Assembly (NCBI RefSeq): GCF_000013865.1
Contig: NC_007948.1
Location: forward strand, 1,736,001-1,800,000
DNA from: Polaromonas sp. JS666
GTDB lineage: Bacteria > Pseudomonadota > Gammaproteobacteria > Burkholderiales > Burkholderiaceae_C
DNA: 64,000 bases
Direction of reading: 5' to 3'
Part shown: in pieces, positions 43,485 through 52,792 of the stretch
Position numbering within the stretch: the first letter of the stretch is position 1
Layout of the letters: every line of letters starts with the position of its first letter
Translations under genes and position numbers: made by a program
Notes under the pieces: generated by a model
What the model saw: the letters and a program-made list of their open reading frames with translations, nothing else
Databases searched by the model: none
Told to the model about the DNA's origin: nothing

Positions 43485-43847
43485 ATGAACGAGCCCGAAC
43501 CGTCCGCTGACACCTCTTCCCCGATTTACGTGCCGCATCAGGAGTTTTGCGCCGGTATGCCCATGGGGCGTTTCCGCTTGATCGTGAACCCGGAGCGCGC
43601 GCAAAAGTACGTCAAGCATCGGCTGTTTGTCGTGGGTATCTCGCTGCCTCTCCTGGGCATTGGAACGGCGCTGAGCCTGTGGGGTTACCTTTGGGCGGGG
43701 CTTCCGCTGGTCATCGTCGGCGTCCTGCTGCACCGTGTCATCAAGGCACACGCCGCGAAAATCCTGCTGTACCTTGCGATGCATGACGCCAAGACCTACG
43801 ACCAGGCCATTGAATACGAAATCCTCGAAGTACGCTACGCGAACTGA
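43485..43847 (+). CDS. Small membrane protein of unknown function
   Basis: 120 residues. Two adjacent hydrophobic helices are visible at about 47-66 (LFVVGISLPLLGIGTALSLWG) and 68-85 (LWAGLPLVIVGVLLHRVI), between a charged N-terminus and a C-terminus with YLAMHDAKTYDQAIEYEILEV. No family recognised. It lies 77 bases after uvrD on the same strand. Codon use resembles the surrounding genes. Confidence 0.7.
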   Translation: MNEPEPSADTSSPIYVPHQEFCAGMPMGRFRLIVNPERAQKYVKHRLFVVGISLPLLGIGTALSLWGYLWAGLPLVIVGVLLHRVIKAHAAKILLYLAMHDAKTYDQAIEYEILEVRYAN

Positions 43848-44024
43848 GGACTGCCCGGGAACCCGCCACCAGCCTGCCTGACGGGCGCTCCCTGACCCGT
43901 CAACTCGCCAAAGGCAACAGCGCCAAAGGCAGCAGCCATCGCCGGCTCCCCGGCAGGCCGTGACTTGACCTGCATCAGGCGCCTGCCCCGCACCTGGCCC
44001 TGTTTGGTGCCTGGCGCCGGCGCG

Positions 44025-46256
44025 TCAGCTGCCGATACGCCCACCGTCGTTTTTCGTGATCACGATAGTGGCCGAGCGCGGGCGTTTGCCGGCGCCGTAA
44101 CCCGCATTGGCCGGCCACTGGCTGGTGTATTTGGCCGGGTCGCCGACGTTGGCCTGTGCGGTAGTCTCGCCTGGGTGCTGGATGTTCACAAACAGGGTCT
44201 TGCCGTCCGGTGTTTCGGCCAGCCCCGTGATCTCGCAAGCCACTGGCCCCACCAGAAAGCGCTTGAGCTTGTCGGGCGTCGGTGCCTTGCCGACGTAGGT
44301 GTCAACCGTCAGCGCGCCACCATCCGCTTTGGGGTAGTTCAGCGTGACCTTGCGGCCGTCGCCCACCTGACCCGGCAGGCCGGCCAGCATCATGCAGTTG
44401 GTGACGTCGGTGTAGGCGCCGTCGTCGGTCTGGATCCAGCAAATGCCCGTGCTTGGGCTGAAGGCCAGGCCGTCAGGGCTCGAAAAATCCTGTTCGCCCG
44501 TCAATTTCGACAAATTCACCGAGCCGGGTGCTGCGCTGGCTTCGGCGCCAAAAAGATACACGTCCCAGGTGAAGCTGGTCGCTGCCGAGCCAGCGGCGCC
44601 TTCCTTCATGCGCAGGATGTGGCCATGTGGATTGCCGGTTTGCACCGTAACTGTGCCCTTGATGTCGGAGTAGGCACGCGGGTTGGCGCTGTCGGGGGCC
44701 AGCTGCGACGAACCGCTGGGCTCGACACGGCGGTTGCTGTTGTTGGTCAGCGAGTAATAAATTTCACCATTGGCCGGGTTGACCGAGCACCATTCGGGGC
44801 GGTCCATTTTGGTGGCACCCACGGCGTCGCCCGCCAGGCGCGTGTTCACGGCGATGTCGGCCTGATCGGCGAACGGGTATTTGGCATAACCGGCAACTGC
44901 CGGGTTGGTTTGCGAAAGCTCCAGCCACTGGCCGGTGCCGTCGGCGTTGAATCTGGCTGCGTAGAGCTTGCCGTTGTCGAGGTACTTGTCACCGGCGGCC
45001 AGGCGGTCGGCCGGGTTGGCGTCAGCCGCATCCCATTTGGCGGCAGACACCCACTTGTAGATGTACTCGTTGCGCGAATCGTCGCCCTGGTACATGGCCA
45101 GCGGCTGGCCGGGCACCACTTTGCCGAATGCCGCGCTTTCATGGGCGAAACGGCCCAGGCCGGTGCGTTTTTTGGCAAGTTTTGTTTTGTTGTAGGCGTC
45201 CATCTCGACGATGTAGCCCATGCCGTTGAGCTCGTTGCGGTAGTCGTCGCTGCCATCGGCGGAGGTGCCGGTCTTGGCGTTGATCCAGCGCGCGAACCTG
45301 TCGTCCTTACCGGCGGTTTCCCAGCCGTGGCGCGTGCTGGCGCCTTCTGCGCGGCCGTAGCGCACCAGTGCGGTGACGCTTTTGTGGCCTTCGCGGGCCG
45401 CGTCATCGCCCTTGGGTCGCGTGAAGTAGCCGGCCCAGTTTTCCTCGCCGGTCAAAAAGGTGCCCCAGGGCGTTTTGCCGGTACCGCAGTTGTTCAGCGT
45501 GCCGCGGGTTTTGGTGCCGTTGGGCGAGAACCTGGTGACCATCAGCGGGTTGCCGCGTGCTGGCCCGGCAATCTCGATTTCGCTCAGCGGTGTCAGGCGT
45601 GTGTTGAAAGCGGAGTCTTTGAGATATTCCCACTTGGCGCCCTTGCGGCGGACTTCGACCACGGCCACACCATGGATGGCAAGCTCTTTTTCGACTTCGC
45701 TGGCCGGGCGCGGCAGGCTGCTGGTGCCGCCGTTGGCATGCAGGAAGAAGGACGAGAGTTTTTCGTCGGTTGTCGCTTCGTGGTTCATTGCCAGCAGGCC
45801 GCGGCTATTGGCGTTGTTTGATGGCCGGCCGTTGTTGTCCAGCCCGAACCACTCCATGCCGTCGTGGTGGTCGCCCGCGCGGTTTTCATAGTCGCTGTCG
45901 GTGCCGTCGTTTTTGTAGGCGGGTGTGGACGCCGTCAGGGGGTCGCCCAACGCGTAGAGCACGCTGGTGGTATAGCCGGGCGGCACCACCACCATGTCGG
46001 CCAGGCCTTTGGCCACTTCCTTGAAACCCAGCAGCTTTTCATGGGGTGCGGCGACAGCTTCCTCGCCGATACCCACGGCCGACGCGGCCAGGCTGCCAAA
46101 GACGGCGGCGGCAGCGGTGCCTACCGAGCTCCGCAACACCGAGCGGCGGCTCAGGCGGGCATCCAGAACCGTTTCGAAAGACGGATTGTTCGACGTGTTG
46201 TTGTTCAGGTCATCAGGGTCGATATAGGTGCTATCGGTGTGGGTTGGCTTGGACAT
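44025..46256 (-). CDS. phoX: PhoX-type alkaline phosphatase (DUF839), Tat-exported
   Basis: 743 residues from ATG 46256. A Tat signal SRRSVLRSSVGTAAAAVFGS lies unusually far in (about residues 36-55). The mature part has GDHHDGMEWFGLDNNG, LAMNHEATTDEKL, GTGKTPWGTFLTGEENW and DRPEWCSVNPANGEIYYSLTNN, typical of PhoX, a Ca/Fe phosphatase releasing phosphate from esters in the periplasm. The end GYGAGKRPRSATIVITKNDGG is also conserved. I found no clear PHO box in the 190 bases upstream, so phosphate control is not shown. Length is normal. Confidence 0.92.
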   Translation of the reverse strand: MSKPTHTDSTYIDPDDLNNNTSNNPSFETVLDARLSRRSVLRSSVGTAAAAVFGSLAASAVGIGEEAVAAPHEKLLGFKEVAKGLADMVVVPPGYTTSVLYALGDPLTASTPAYKNDGTDSDYENRAGDHHDGMEWFGLDNNGRPSNNANSRGLLAMNHEATTDEKLSSFFLHANGGTSSLPRPASEVEKELAIHGVAVVEVRRKGAKWEYLKDSAFNTRLTPLSEIEIAGPARGNPLMVTRFSPNGTKTRGTLNNCGTGKTPWGTFLTGEENWAGYFTRPKGDDAAREGHKSVTALVRYGRAEGASTRHGWETAGKDDRFARWINAKTGTSADGSDDYRNELNGMGYIVEMDAYNKTKLAKKRTGLGRFAHESAAFGKVVPGQPLAMYQGDDSRNEYIYKWVSAAKWDAADANPADRLAAGDKYLDNGKLYAARFNADGTGQWLELSQTNPAVAGYAKYPFADQADIAVNTRLAGDAVGATKMDRPEWCSVNPANGEIYYSLTNNSNRRVEPSGSSQLAPDSANPRAYSDIKGTVTVQTGNPHGHILRMKEGAAGSAATSFTWDVYLFGAEASAAPGSVNLSKLTGEQDFSSPDGLAFSPSTGICWIQTDDGAYTDVTNCMMLAGLPGQVGDGRKVTLNYPKADGGALTVDTYVGKAPTPDKLKRFLVGPVACEITGLAETPDGKTLFVNIQHPGETTAQANVGDPAKYTSQWPANAGYGAGKRPRSATIVITKNDGGRIGS

Positions 46257-46452
46257 TGGCGGCTTTCGTGTGACATTGCATTGAAACTGGCAACGGGATC
46301 GCGTTGCCGATTCACGCATTGTGTGAAAGAAAGGTGTCAATTCCGTGACGCCCGCTCGCCCCAGGCTTGCCGGGATATGCGGGGATCAGGCTCGCGTATG
46401 AGCCTTGCCTGTGAATGCCCGGCCGGTTGCTTCTGCGATGTTCAGTCCGCGC

Positions 46453-47262
46453 TCAGGAGAGATCGGCTGGCTGGTCACCGGAGTCGGTGGGTAGCTCGGG
46501 CGTGGCCAGGAAGCTGTCCCGGAAGGTGAAGTAAATCGAGGTAAAAAACATCGCCACGATGACCAGCGCCACGGGAAACATCACGACCGTTGCGAGCGCG
46601 GGGTTGCCCAGCACGCTGGCAATCAATGAAACCAGCAGGGCGGCAAACAGAAACACGCCGGTCCAGGCGAAAGCAAATACGGTCAGGGCGCCCAGATTCT
46701 TGTAGCAGGCCATGAGGCTGAAAAACAGGCTTTTGATCGGCGTCACGCCATGCCAGTGCACCAGCGCCGGGGCATGCCAGAACAGCAGTGACAGCGGCAG
46801 GTAAAGAGCCAGCGCCACCCACATGGCCGTTTGAAAACCGCGTTGCAGCAGCAGCTCTTCGGTGATCTTGCCACCCACAAGATACAGCCTGGCAAATTCT
46901 CCGCCGTCGAACAGGGCCGAGATTCCCATCAGCGTTAAAAACCCTGCCGCGTACAGCCCGCCCAGCACCATCATGGCCCGCATGCGTTGCTGGCCGGCGC
47001 GAAACGCGCTGATCAGAATCGACGGCATTGGAAATTTGCCCTTGGTGGCTTCCTGCGTCGCAGCCATCAGGCCCAGGGTGGCGGCGGGCAGCAGGGCGAG
47101 TGCCAGCGCCGCGCCAATGAAGGGCACCAGCGTCGCCAGCGAGAGCATGGCCATGAACATGAAGAACAGGCCCGACATGGCCAGCGGCTGCATCATGAAG
47201 GTTTTGATGCCGAGCTTGACCCAGGTGATGCCGGTACGCGCGGGAACAATATTGAGTTTCAT
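46453..47262 (-). CDS. BPSS1780-like inner-membrane protein
   Basis: 269 residues from ATG 47262, with about six hydrophobic helices. The opening KLNIVPARTGITWVKLGIKTF and the following LATLVPFIGAALALALLPAATLG match a family named after Burkholderia BPSS1780. HAPALVHWHGVTPIKSLFFS is another conserved piece. No function is known. The frame stays open upstream to 47319 but that part is not conserved in character. It probably forms a separate unit between phoX and thrB. Confidence 0.82.
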   Translation of the reverse strand: MKLNIVPARTGITWVKLGIKTFMMQPLAMSGLFFMFMAMLSLATLVPFIGAALALALLPAATLGLMAATQEATKGKFPMPSILISAFRAGQQRMRAMMVLGGLYAAGFLTLMGISALFDGGEFARLYLVGGKITEELLLQRGFQTAMWVALALYLPLSLLFWHAPALVHWHGVTPIKSLFFSLMACYKNLGALTVFAFAWTGVFLFAALLVSLIASVLGNPALATVVMFPVALVIVAMFFTSIYFTFRDSFLATPELPTDSGDQPADLS

Positions 47263-47462
47263 GGTGTTGACAGGGACGGGCCGAAAATAGGATGTAAAAG
47301 GGGGCAGGGGACAGGGCAAACCTGTTCAAGGATCTGCGACAACGCCGGATGACGCATAAATTGGACGCTGCAAAGGCACAGTTTGCCTCAAAGTCGGGCC
47401 GCCACGCCCGGAGTTGCCCCCTGCGGCGGGGAGCCGCAGGCTTGCTGGGGTTGAAGGTTGGT

Positions 47463-48413
47463 TTAAAGGGCGTACGGGTCTGTGAGCCGCTGGCGCAGCA
47501 CACGCTCGAAATGGCCCGGGTCGTGCGCCTTGAGCACGGCCGCCTCGCGCGGCAAATGAAAGTCCCACAGCCGTGAGATCCAGAAGCGCAGCGCCCCGGC
47601 GCGTTGCATGGCCGGCAGCAAGGTGCGCTCCTGCGCAGTCAGGCGGCGCACGCTCTGGTAGGCGGCCACGAAAGCATCGGCACGCGCGCTGTCCTGCGCA
47701 CCGCTGTCCAGATCAATGCACCAGTCATTGAGACAAACCCCGATATCAAACAAAAAGGTATCGCAGCCGGCAAAATAAAAATCAAAAAACCCGGTGAGCT
47801 TGCCGTCCTCAAACATGACGTTGTCACGAAACAGGTCGGCGTGCACCGCGCCCCGCGGCAGGCTGCGGCAGGCCGATGAGTCGGTGACATGGTTCTGATA
47901 AGCCAATTCACCCAGGATCAGGCTGCGCTGCTCTGGCGTGAGGTGCGGCAGCACCACGGGCACAGTTTCGTTCCACCAGGCGAGGCCGCGCAGGTTGGGC
48001 TGCTGGCGCGGGTAGTCCAGCCCGGCCAGGTGCATGCGGGCCAGCATCTCGCCTACGGCAGCGCAGTGCGCGGGTGTGGGGGCGAGTTCGCTGTGGCCAC
48101 GCAGCTTGTTGACCACGGCAGTCGGCTTGCCCTTCAGCCGGTGGAGGATCTCACCCTTGCCGTTTTCGGCCGGATCGGGCACCGGAATGCCACGTGCCGC
48201 CAGGTGTTTCATCAGGTGCAGGTAATACGGCAGTTGTTCGAACGTCAGGCGCTCGAACAGCGTCAGCACGTAATGGCCCTGATCGGTGTCTACAAAGTAG
48301 TTGGTGTTTTCGATGCCGCCTGCAGCGCCCTTGATGCTCTGCAGTTGCCCCAAATTCAAGGCGTTCAAGAACGCTGCGGCCTCGTCAAACGAGACCTCGG
48401 TAAAAACGGCCAT
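47463..48413 (-). CDS. thrB: Homoserine kinase, aminoglycoside-phosphotransferase fold
   Basis: 316 residues starting MAVFTEVSFDEAAAFL. GGIENTNYFVDTDQGHYVLTLFE is the nucleotide loop, HADLFRDNVMFEDGKLTGFFDF carries the catalytic D and metal-binding D of the APH fold. This is the second class of ThrB used by many proteobacteria, converting homoserine to O-phosphohomoserine in threonine synthesis. It is followed upstream by a DUF2782-like gene and polA, a common Burkholderiales order. Length is normal. Confidence 0.94.
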   Translation of the reverse strand: MAVFTEVSFDEAAAFLNALNLGQLQSIKGAAGGIENTNYFVDTDQGHYVLTLFERLTFEQLPYYLHLMKHLAARGIPVPDPAENGKGEILHRLKGKPTAVVNKLRGHSELAPTPAHCAAVGEMLARMHLAGLDYPRQQPNLRGLAWWNETVPVVLPHLTPEQRSLILGELAYQNHVTDSSACRSLPRGAVHADLFRDNVMFEDGKLTGFFDFYFAGCDTFLFDIGVCLNDWCIDLDSGAQDSARADAFVAAYQSVRRLTAQERTLLPAMQRAGALRFWISRLWDFHLPREAAVLKAHDPGHFERVLRQRLTDPYAL

Positions 48414-48441
48414 GCCTGAAACTGAACCCTGAGCTAAAAAA

Positions 48442-48786
48442 TTAAAACTTGAGCACGTTCCAGACGCGCGAACCGTTGGTGTCGCCGCTGGCTGCTGCCG
48501 GTGCGGCGCCCCTTGCGCCTTCTGCCGGCTTGACCTCGTAGGCGGGGCCGCCGGTTTTGGGTTGGACGACGATTTGCTGGGTCTCGCCGCCTACCCGCAA
48601 CTCGTCGATGCTCGTGCCGGCATCTTCGGTATGGATGCGTTTGATGGCTTTGTCCGGGCGTCCGGTGCGCGCTGGTGCCGCCTCTTTTTTCTCTGCGGCC
48701 GCAGGTGCCTGCGTTTGCGCCACAGCTGCAGCCAGCGGCAGCGCTGTGAGCACAGCGGCAAGAAGGGGGCTAAAAACGTGTTTCAT
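48442..48786 (-). CDS. DUF2782-like secreted protein
   Basis: 114 residues from ATG 48786. Signal peptide KHVFSPLLAAVLTALPLAAAVAQ. The mature part has an A/P/K/E-rich linker, then IKRIHTEDAGTSIDELRVGGETQQIVVQPKTGGPAYEV, the DUF2782 core, and ends SRVWNVLKF. The family has no known function and is usually encoded next to polA and thrB, as here. The frame stays open to 48957 but would then overlap polA on the opposite strand. Its promoter predicts a leaderless mRNA. Confidence 0.82.
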   Translation of the reverse strand: MKHVFSPLLAAVLTALPLAAAVAQTQAPAAAEKKEAAPARTGRPDKAIKRIHTEDAGTSIDELRVGGETQQIVVQPKTGGPAYEVKPAEGARGAAPAAASGDTNGSRVWNVLKF

Positions 48787-48792
48787 ACTTGT

Positions 48793-48821
48793 ATTGTAGG
48801 CTTGCGGGGACGTGTTTACAA
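48793..48821 (-). promoter_or_regulatory. Promoter of the DUF2782-like gene
   Basis: On the minus strand TTGTAA (48816-48821), a 17-base spacer and TACAAT (48793-48798). The -10 ends 6 bases before the A of the ATG, so transcription should begin at or next to the start codon. No ribosome site is present. Confidence 0.6.
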
Positions 48822-48943
48822 AGGCCTTGAGTGTCGTAAAAAGGTGGCTTGCGACGTAGGTGAAAATCCAGTGTGAAAGAAGGCGCCAGGCGCCGTTAGC
48901 GTTTGATGGAGGCATCCGCCGATATCCCTGACAATCAGGCCCT

Positions 48944-51778
48944 ATGAGTTCTGACAAAAAAACACTGCTGCTGGTGGACGGCTCCAGCTACCTGTACCGC
49001 GCCTTCCACGCCATGCCCGACCTGCGCGCTAACCCGGGCGATCCCACCAGCCCGGCCACCGGCGCCATCCGCGGCATGATCAACATGATGCAGAAGCTGC
49101 GCAAGGACGTACGCGCCGACTACGCCGCCTGCGTGTTTGACGCCAAGGGCCCGACCTTTCGCGATGCGCTTTACCCGCAGTACAAGGCCCAGCGCTCGCC
49201 CATGCCCGACGACCTGCGCAGCCAGGTGGAGCCTATCCATGAAGTGGTGCGCCTGCTCGGCTGGAAGGTGCTGGATGTGCCCGGCGTGGAGGCCGACGAC
49301 GTGATTGGCACGCTGGCCTGCCTGGCCTCGAAGCAGGGCATTGAAGTCATCATCTCCAGCGGCGACAAGGACCTGAGCCAGCTGGTCGACGAGAACATCA
49401 CCGTCATCGACACCATGAACGACCGCCGGCGCGACCTGGCCGGCGTCGAAGCCGAATTCGGCGTGCCGCCGCGCCTGATGGTGGACTACCAGGCGCTGGT
49501 GGGTGATGCCGTGGACAACGTGCCCGGCGTGCCCAAGGTCGGTCCCAAAACGGCGGTGAAGTGGTTGCTGGAATACGGCTCGCTCGATGCCCTGGTGGCG
49601 CGCGCGGGTGAAATCAAGGGCGTGGTTGGCGACAACCTTCGCCTGTCGCTGGACTGGTTGCCCAAAGGCCGGGAACTGCTGACGATCAAGAAAGACTGCG
49701 ACCTGATCGGGTACATCGATGGCCTGCCTGCCCTGGAGTCCATTGCCATCGGTGGTCAGCAGACGGATGCCTTGAAGGCTTTTTATGAGAAATACGGCTT
49801 CAAGGGGCTGGTCAGGCAAATCGACACCGAAAGTGCGCCGCCCGAATTGATTGGCGGACCCGAGGGCCGGCATGCCAAATCGCCGGGCTCCGTGGGTTCC
49901 GCGGGTTCTTCGGCTTCGCCCGGCCTGTTTGACGAACCCTCGCTGCCGGACGCCCCTTTGGCCGGGCGGGCCAGCAATCTCAAGTACGACACCATCTTCA
50001 CCTGGGAGTTGCTTGACAGCTGGCTGGCCAAAATTGAAGCCGCAGAATTGGTGGCGGTGGACACCGAAACCACCTCGCTGGACGAAATGCTGGCCCAGAT
50101 CGTGGGCATCAGCTTCAGCGTGACACCCGGCGAGGCAGCCTACATTCCGCTGACGCATGATTACCCCGATGCGCCCGCACAACTGCCACGCGACGAGGTA
50201 CTGGCCCGCCTGAAGCCCTGGCTGGAAAACCCGGCTATAGCCAAGCTGGGCCAGCACGTCAAATACGACCGCCACGTATTTGCCAACCACGGTATTGAAG
50301 TGCAGGGCTATGCCCACGACACCATGCTGCAAAGCTATGTGCTGGAAGTGCACAAGCCGCATGGGCTGGCCAGTCTGGCCGAGCGGCATGTAGGGCGCAG
50401 CGGCATCAACTACGAAGACCTGTGCGGCAAGGGCGTGCACCAGATCAAGTTCAACCAGGTCGATATTGCCAAGGCCGCCGAATACTCGTGCGAAGACTCC
50501 GACCAGACGCTGGACGTGCACCGCGTGCTGTGGCCCCAGATCGAGGCCAACGACAAGCTGCGCTTTGTTTACGAACTTGAAATGAAAAGCAGTGAAACGC
50601 TCTACCGCATCGAGCGCAACGGCGTGCTGATTGACGCCCCCACGCTGGCCAAACAAAGCGGTGAGCTGGGCGCGCGTATTGTGCAGCTGGAAGCCGAGGC
50701 CCACGAGTTGGCGGGCCAGCCCTTCAACCTGGGCAGTCCCAAGCAGATCGGTGAAATCTTCTTTACCAAACTGGGTCTGCCGGTGGTCAAGAAAACCCCG
50801 AGCGGCGCGCCCAGCACCGACGAGGAAGTGCTGGAAAAACTGGCAGAGGACTACCCCTTGCCCGCCAAGATCCTGGAGCACCGCGGGCTTTCCAAACTCA
50901 AGGGCACCTACACCGACAAGCTGGCGCAGCTCGCGCACCCCAGGACGGGCCGGGTGCATACCCATTACGCACAGGCGGTCGCGGTCACCGGGCGCCTGTC
51001 GAGCAACGACCCCAACCTGCAGAACATTCCGGTGAAAACAGCGGAGGGCCGCCGCGTGCGCGAAGCCTTCGTCGCGCCTGCGGGCAGTGTGATTGCCAGC
51101 GCCGATTATTCGCAGATCGAGCTGCGCATCATGGCGCACCTCAGCGAAGACGAAGCCCTGCTGCGCGCTTTCACCGAGGGGCTCGACGTGCACCGCGCCA
51201 CCGCGGCCGAAGTGTTTGGGGTGGCGGTTGACCAGGTGAGCAGCGAACAGCGCCGCTACGCCAAGGTCATCAACTTCGGCCTCATCTACGGCATGAGCAG
51301 CTTTGGCCTGGCGCGCAACCTGGGCATCGAAACCAAGGCGGCAGCCGCCTACATTGACCGCTATTTCCAGCGCTACCCAGGTGTCAAGCACTACATGGAC
51401 GAAACGCGCCTTTCCGCCAAAAGCAAGGGCTATGTGGAGACCGTGTTCGGCCGGCGCCTGTACCTTCCCGAAATCAACTCACCCAACGGGCCGCGCCGGG
51501 GCGGCGCCGAGCGTGCTGCCATCAACGCGCCCATGCAAGGCACGGCGGCCGACCTGATCAAGCTCAGCATGGTCAAGGTGCAGGAGGTGCTCGACGCCGA
51601 GAAACGCGCCACCAAAATGATCATGCAGGTGCACGATGAACTGGTGTTTGAAGTACCCGAGGCGGAAGTCGAATGGGTGAGGGTCGAGATCCCTCGCATC
51701 ATGGCGGGCGTGGCCGACCTCAGGGTCCCGCTGCTGGCCGAGATCGGAGTCGGCCCGAACTGGGACAAGGCGCACTGA
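48944..51778 (+). CDS. polA: DNA polymerase I
   Basis: 944 residues. The 5' nuclease domain opens KTLLLVDGSSYLYRAFHAMP and has ADDVIGTLA and ISSGDKDLSQLV. A low-complexity linker (SPGSVGSAGSSASPG) precedes the proofreading domain, which keeps the metal residues in VAVDTETTSLDEM, so 3'-5' exonuclease is probably active. The polymerase has SSNDPNLQNIP, ADYSQIELRIMAHLSED, INFGLIYGMSSFGLA and MQVHDELVFEVPE. It fills gaps in repair and removes RNA primers. Divergent from the DUF2782-like gene. Confidence 0.98.
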   Translation: MSSDKKTLLLVDGSSYLYRAFHAMPDLRANPGDPTSPATGAIRGMINMMQKLRKDVRADYAACVFDAKGPTFRDALYPQYKAQRSPMPDDLRSQVEPIHEVVRLLGWKVLDVPGVEADDVIGTLACLASKQGIEVIISSGDKDLSQLVDENITVIDTMNDRRRDLAGVEAEFGVPPRLMVDYQALVGDAVDNVPGVPKVGPKTAVKWLLEYGSLDALVARAGEIKGVVGDNLRLSLDWLPKGRELLTIKKDCDLIGYIDGLPALESIAIGGQQTDALKAFYEKYGFKGLVRQIDTESAPPELIGGPEGRHAKSPGSVGSAGSSASPGLFDEPSLPDAPLAGRASNLKYDTIFTWELLDSWLAKIEAAELVAVDTETTSLDEMLAQIVGISFSVTPGEAAYIPLTHDYPDAPAQLPRDEVLARLKPWLENPAIAKLGQHVKYDRHVFANHGIEVQGYAHDTMLQSYVLEVHKPHGLASLAERHVGRSGINYEDLCGKGVHQIKFNQVDIAKAAEYSCEDSDQTLDVHRVLWPQIEANDKLRFVYELEMKSSETLYRIERNGVLIDAPTLAKQSGELGARIVQLEAEAHELAGQPFNLGSPKQIGEIFFTKLGLPVVKKTPSGAPSTDEEVLEKLAEDYPLPAKILEHRGLSKLKGTYTDKLAQLAHPRTGRVHTHYAQAVAVTGRLSSNDPNLQNIPVKTAEGRRVREAFVAPAGSVIASADYSQIELRIMAHLSEDEALLRAFTEGLDVHRATAAEVFGVAVDQVSSEQRRYAKVINFGLIYGMSSFGLARNLGIETKAAAAYIDRYFQRYPGVKHYMDETRLSAKSKGYVETVFGRRLYLPEINSPNGPRRGGAERAAINAPMQGTAADLIKLSMVKVQEVLDAEKRATKMIMQVHDELVFEVPEAEVEWVRVEIPRIMAGVADLRVPLLAEIGVGPNWDKAH

Positions 51779-51788
51779 ACCTGCGGCG

Positions 51789-52499
51789 CTAGCGCGACAC
51801 GGGAGGCAGCATGCCGGTCGCCAGACCGAGCGACAGGGCCTCGGGTGCGCCCAGCGTCTCGTGACTGCGGCAGGTCGCCTGGCGGATCTTCTCGTACAGC
51901 GAGGTCGCCGTCGGCAACGGCAGCATGGCGCGCAGATAGCGCAGCAGCGTGAGCTGCTGGCCGGGGCTGAGTTCGGTCGCACACGTTGCCTGACCGAAAT
52001 CCAGGTCCGGGCGGACCTGCGACAGCAGCAGACGAGCCGGCGGGCTGCTGTCGGGCAGCAGGCGCTGGCGGCCTGCGGCCAGTACCAGCACGCAGGGTGT
52101 GTGGCAGTAGCTGCCCGGAAGCAATTCGGTGTTGAATTGGCGGTTTTTCAGCATGGAGCCGAGCGTGATGGCGGGGCCGATGTCACCGCCTTGCAGGTCC
52201 AGGGCCATGATCTTTCGCTGGCAGCGATGGTGCTCCATCTCGTACAAAGCCTGGTTCATCAGTGCCACGGCGTTGGAAGGGAACTCGCCGCGCCATTGCA
52301 GCTTGCAGGTCTGGCCCTGTATCTGCAACTCGAGTCGGCTGTTGTCAAAGCGCAGCAAGACAGGCGCATCACTGCCGCCCGGCACGGCTGGCGCCTGGGC
52401 GCCACGCCCCGCGGGCGGTGGTGAGGTGGCACAACCGGCCAGGGCCAACAGGCCGCAAATCGCCAGCCGGCAGGTCAATTTGAACCGGATGGCAGGCAT
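51789..52499 (-). CDS. Lipoprotein with a degenerate ClpP-like (serine protease fold) domain
   Basis: 236 residues from ATG 52499. The signal peptide ends in the lipobox LALAGC, so it is a lipoprotein. The mature part has a short A/P-rich linker. ALYEMEHHRCQRKIMALDLQGGDIGPAITLGSMLKNRQFNT followed by YCHTPCVLVLAAGRQRLL resembles periplasmic ClpP-like proteins (GGxxxxAxxLG, then C-x-S-x-C). The serine expected before the second cysteine is replaced in CHTPC, so it is probably not a protease. Four cysteines may form disulfides. Function unknown. Convergent with polA, with stops 10 bases apart. Confidence 0.65.
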   Translation of the reverse strand: MPAIRFKLTCRLAICGLLALAGCATSPPPAGRGAQAPAVPGGSDAPVLLRFDNSRLELQIQGQTCKLQWRGEFPSNAVALMNQALYEMEHHRCQRKIMALDLQGGDIGPAITLGSMLKNRQFNTELLPGSYCHTPCVLVLAAGRQRLLPDSSPPARLLLSQVRPDLDFGQATCATELSPGQQLTLLRYLRAMLPLPTATSLYEKIRQATCRSHETLGAPEALSLGLATGMLPPVSR

Positions 52500-52792
52500 G
52501 CCCGGACCTTTAAGTTGCGGGAGGGAGGTGACAGGGGAAAACATGGCTGTTCCTTTGCTCGACTGACGACGCTTTCACTGGCGCTCCGTTGCCGGGCACG
52601 CCGAAAGAAACCTTGAATTCGTCGGTGTTCATGTACCTTGGCGTAAAAGCGGTGAACAAGTGGTGGGCTCTGGATGCTGCGATGCGGACTGCTCGCCAGG
52701 ACCAGGGCCTGTTTGTGCTATTTTGCACCGCATCAGGCCTCGGTTGGAACACTCGTGCGCCGGTACTGGCCAATAAGCTGAGAATACTGCGC

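Noticed and set aside
43965..45821. Open frame of about 620 codons on the plus strand opposite phoX
   Set aside because: PhoX motifs on the minus strand are decisive. The opposite frame is compositional noise.
46257..46452. Possible PHO box upstream of phoX
   Set aside because: No CTGTCAT-type direct repeats found in either orientation.
48935..51391. Open frame of about 820 codons on the minus strand opposite polA
   Set aside because: polA has all its motifs on the plus strand. The antisense frame has no recognisable domain and no ribosome site.
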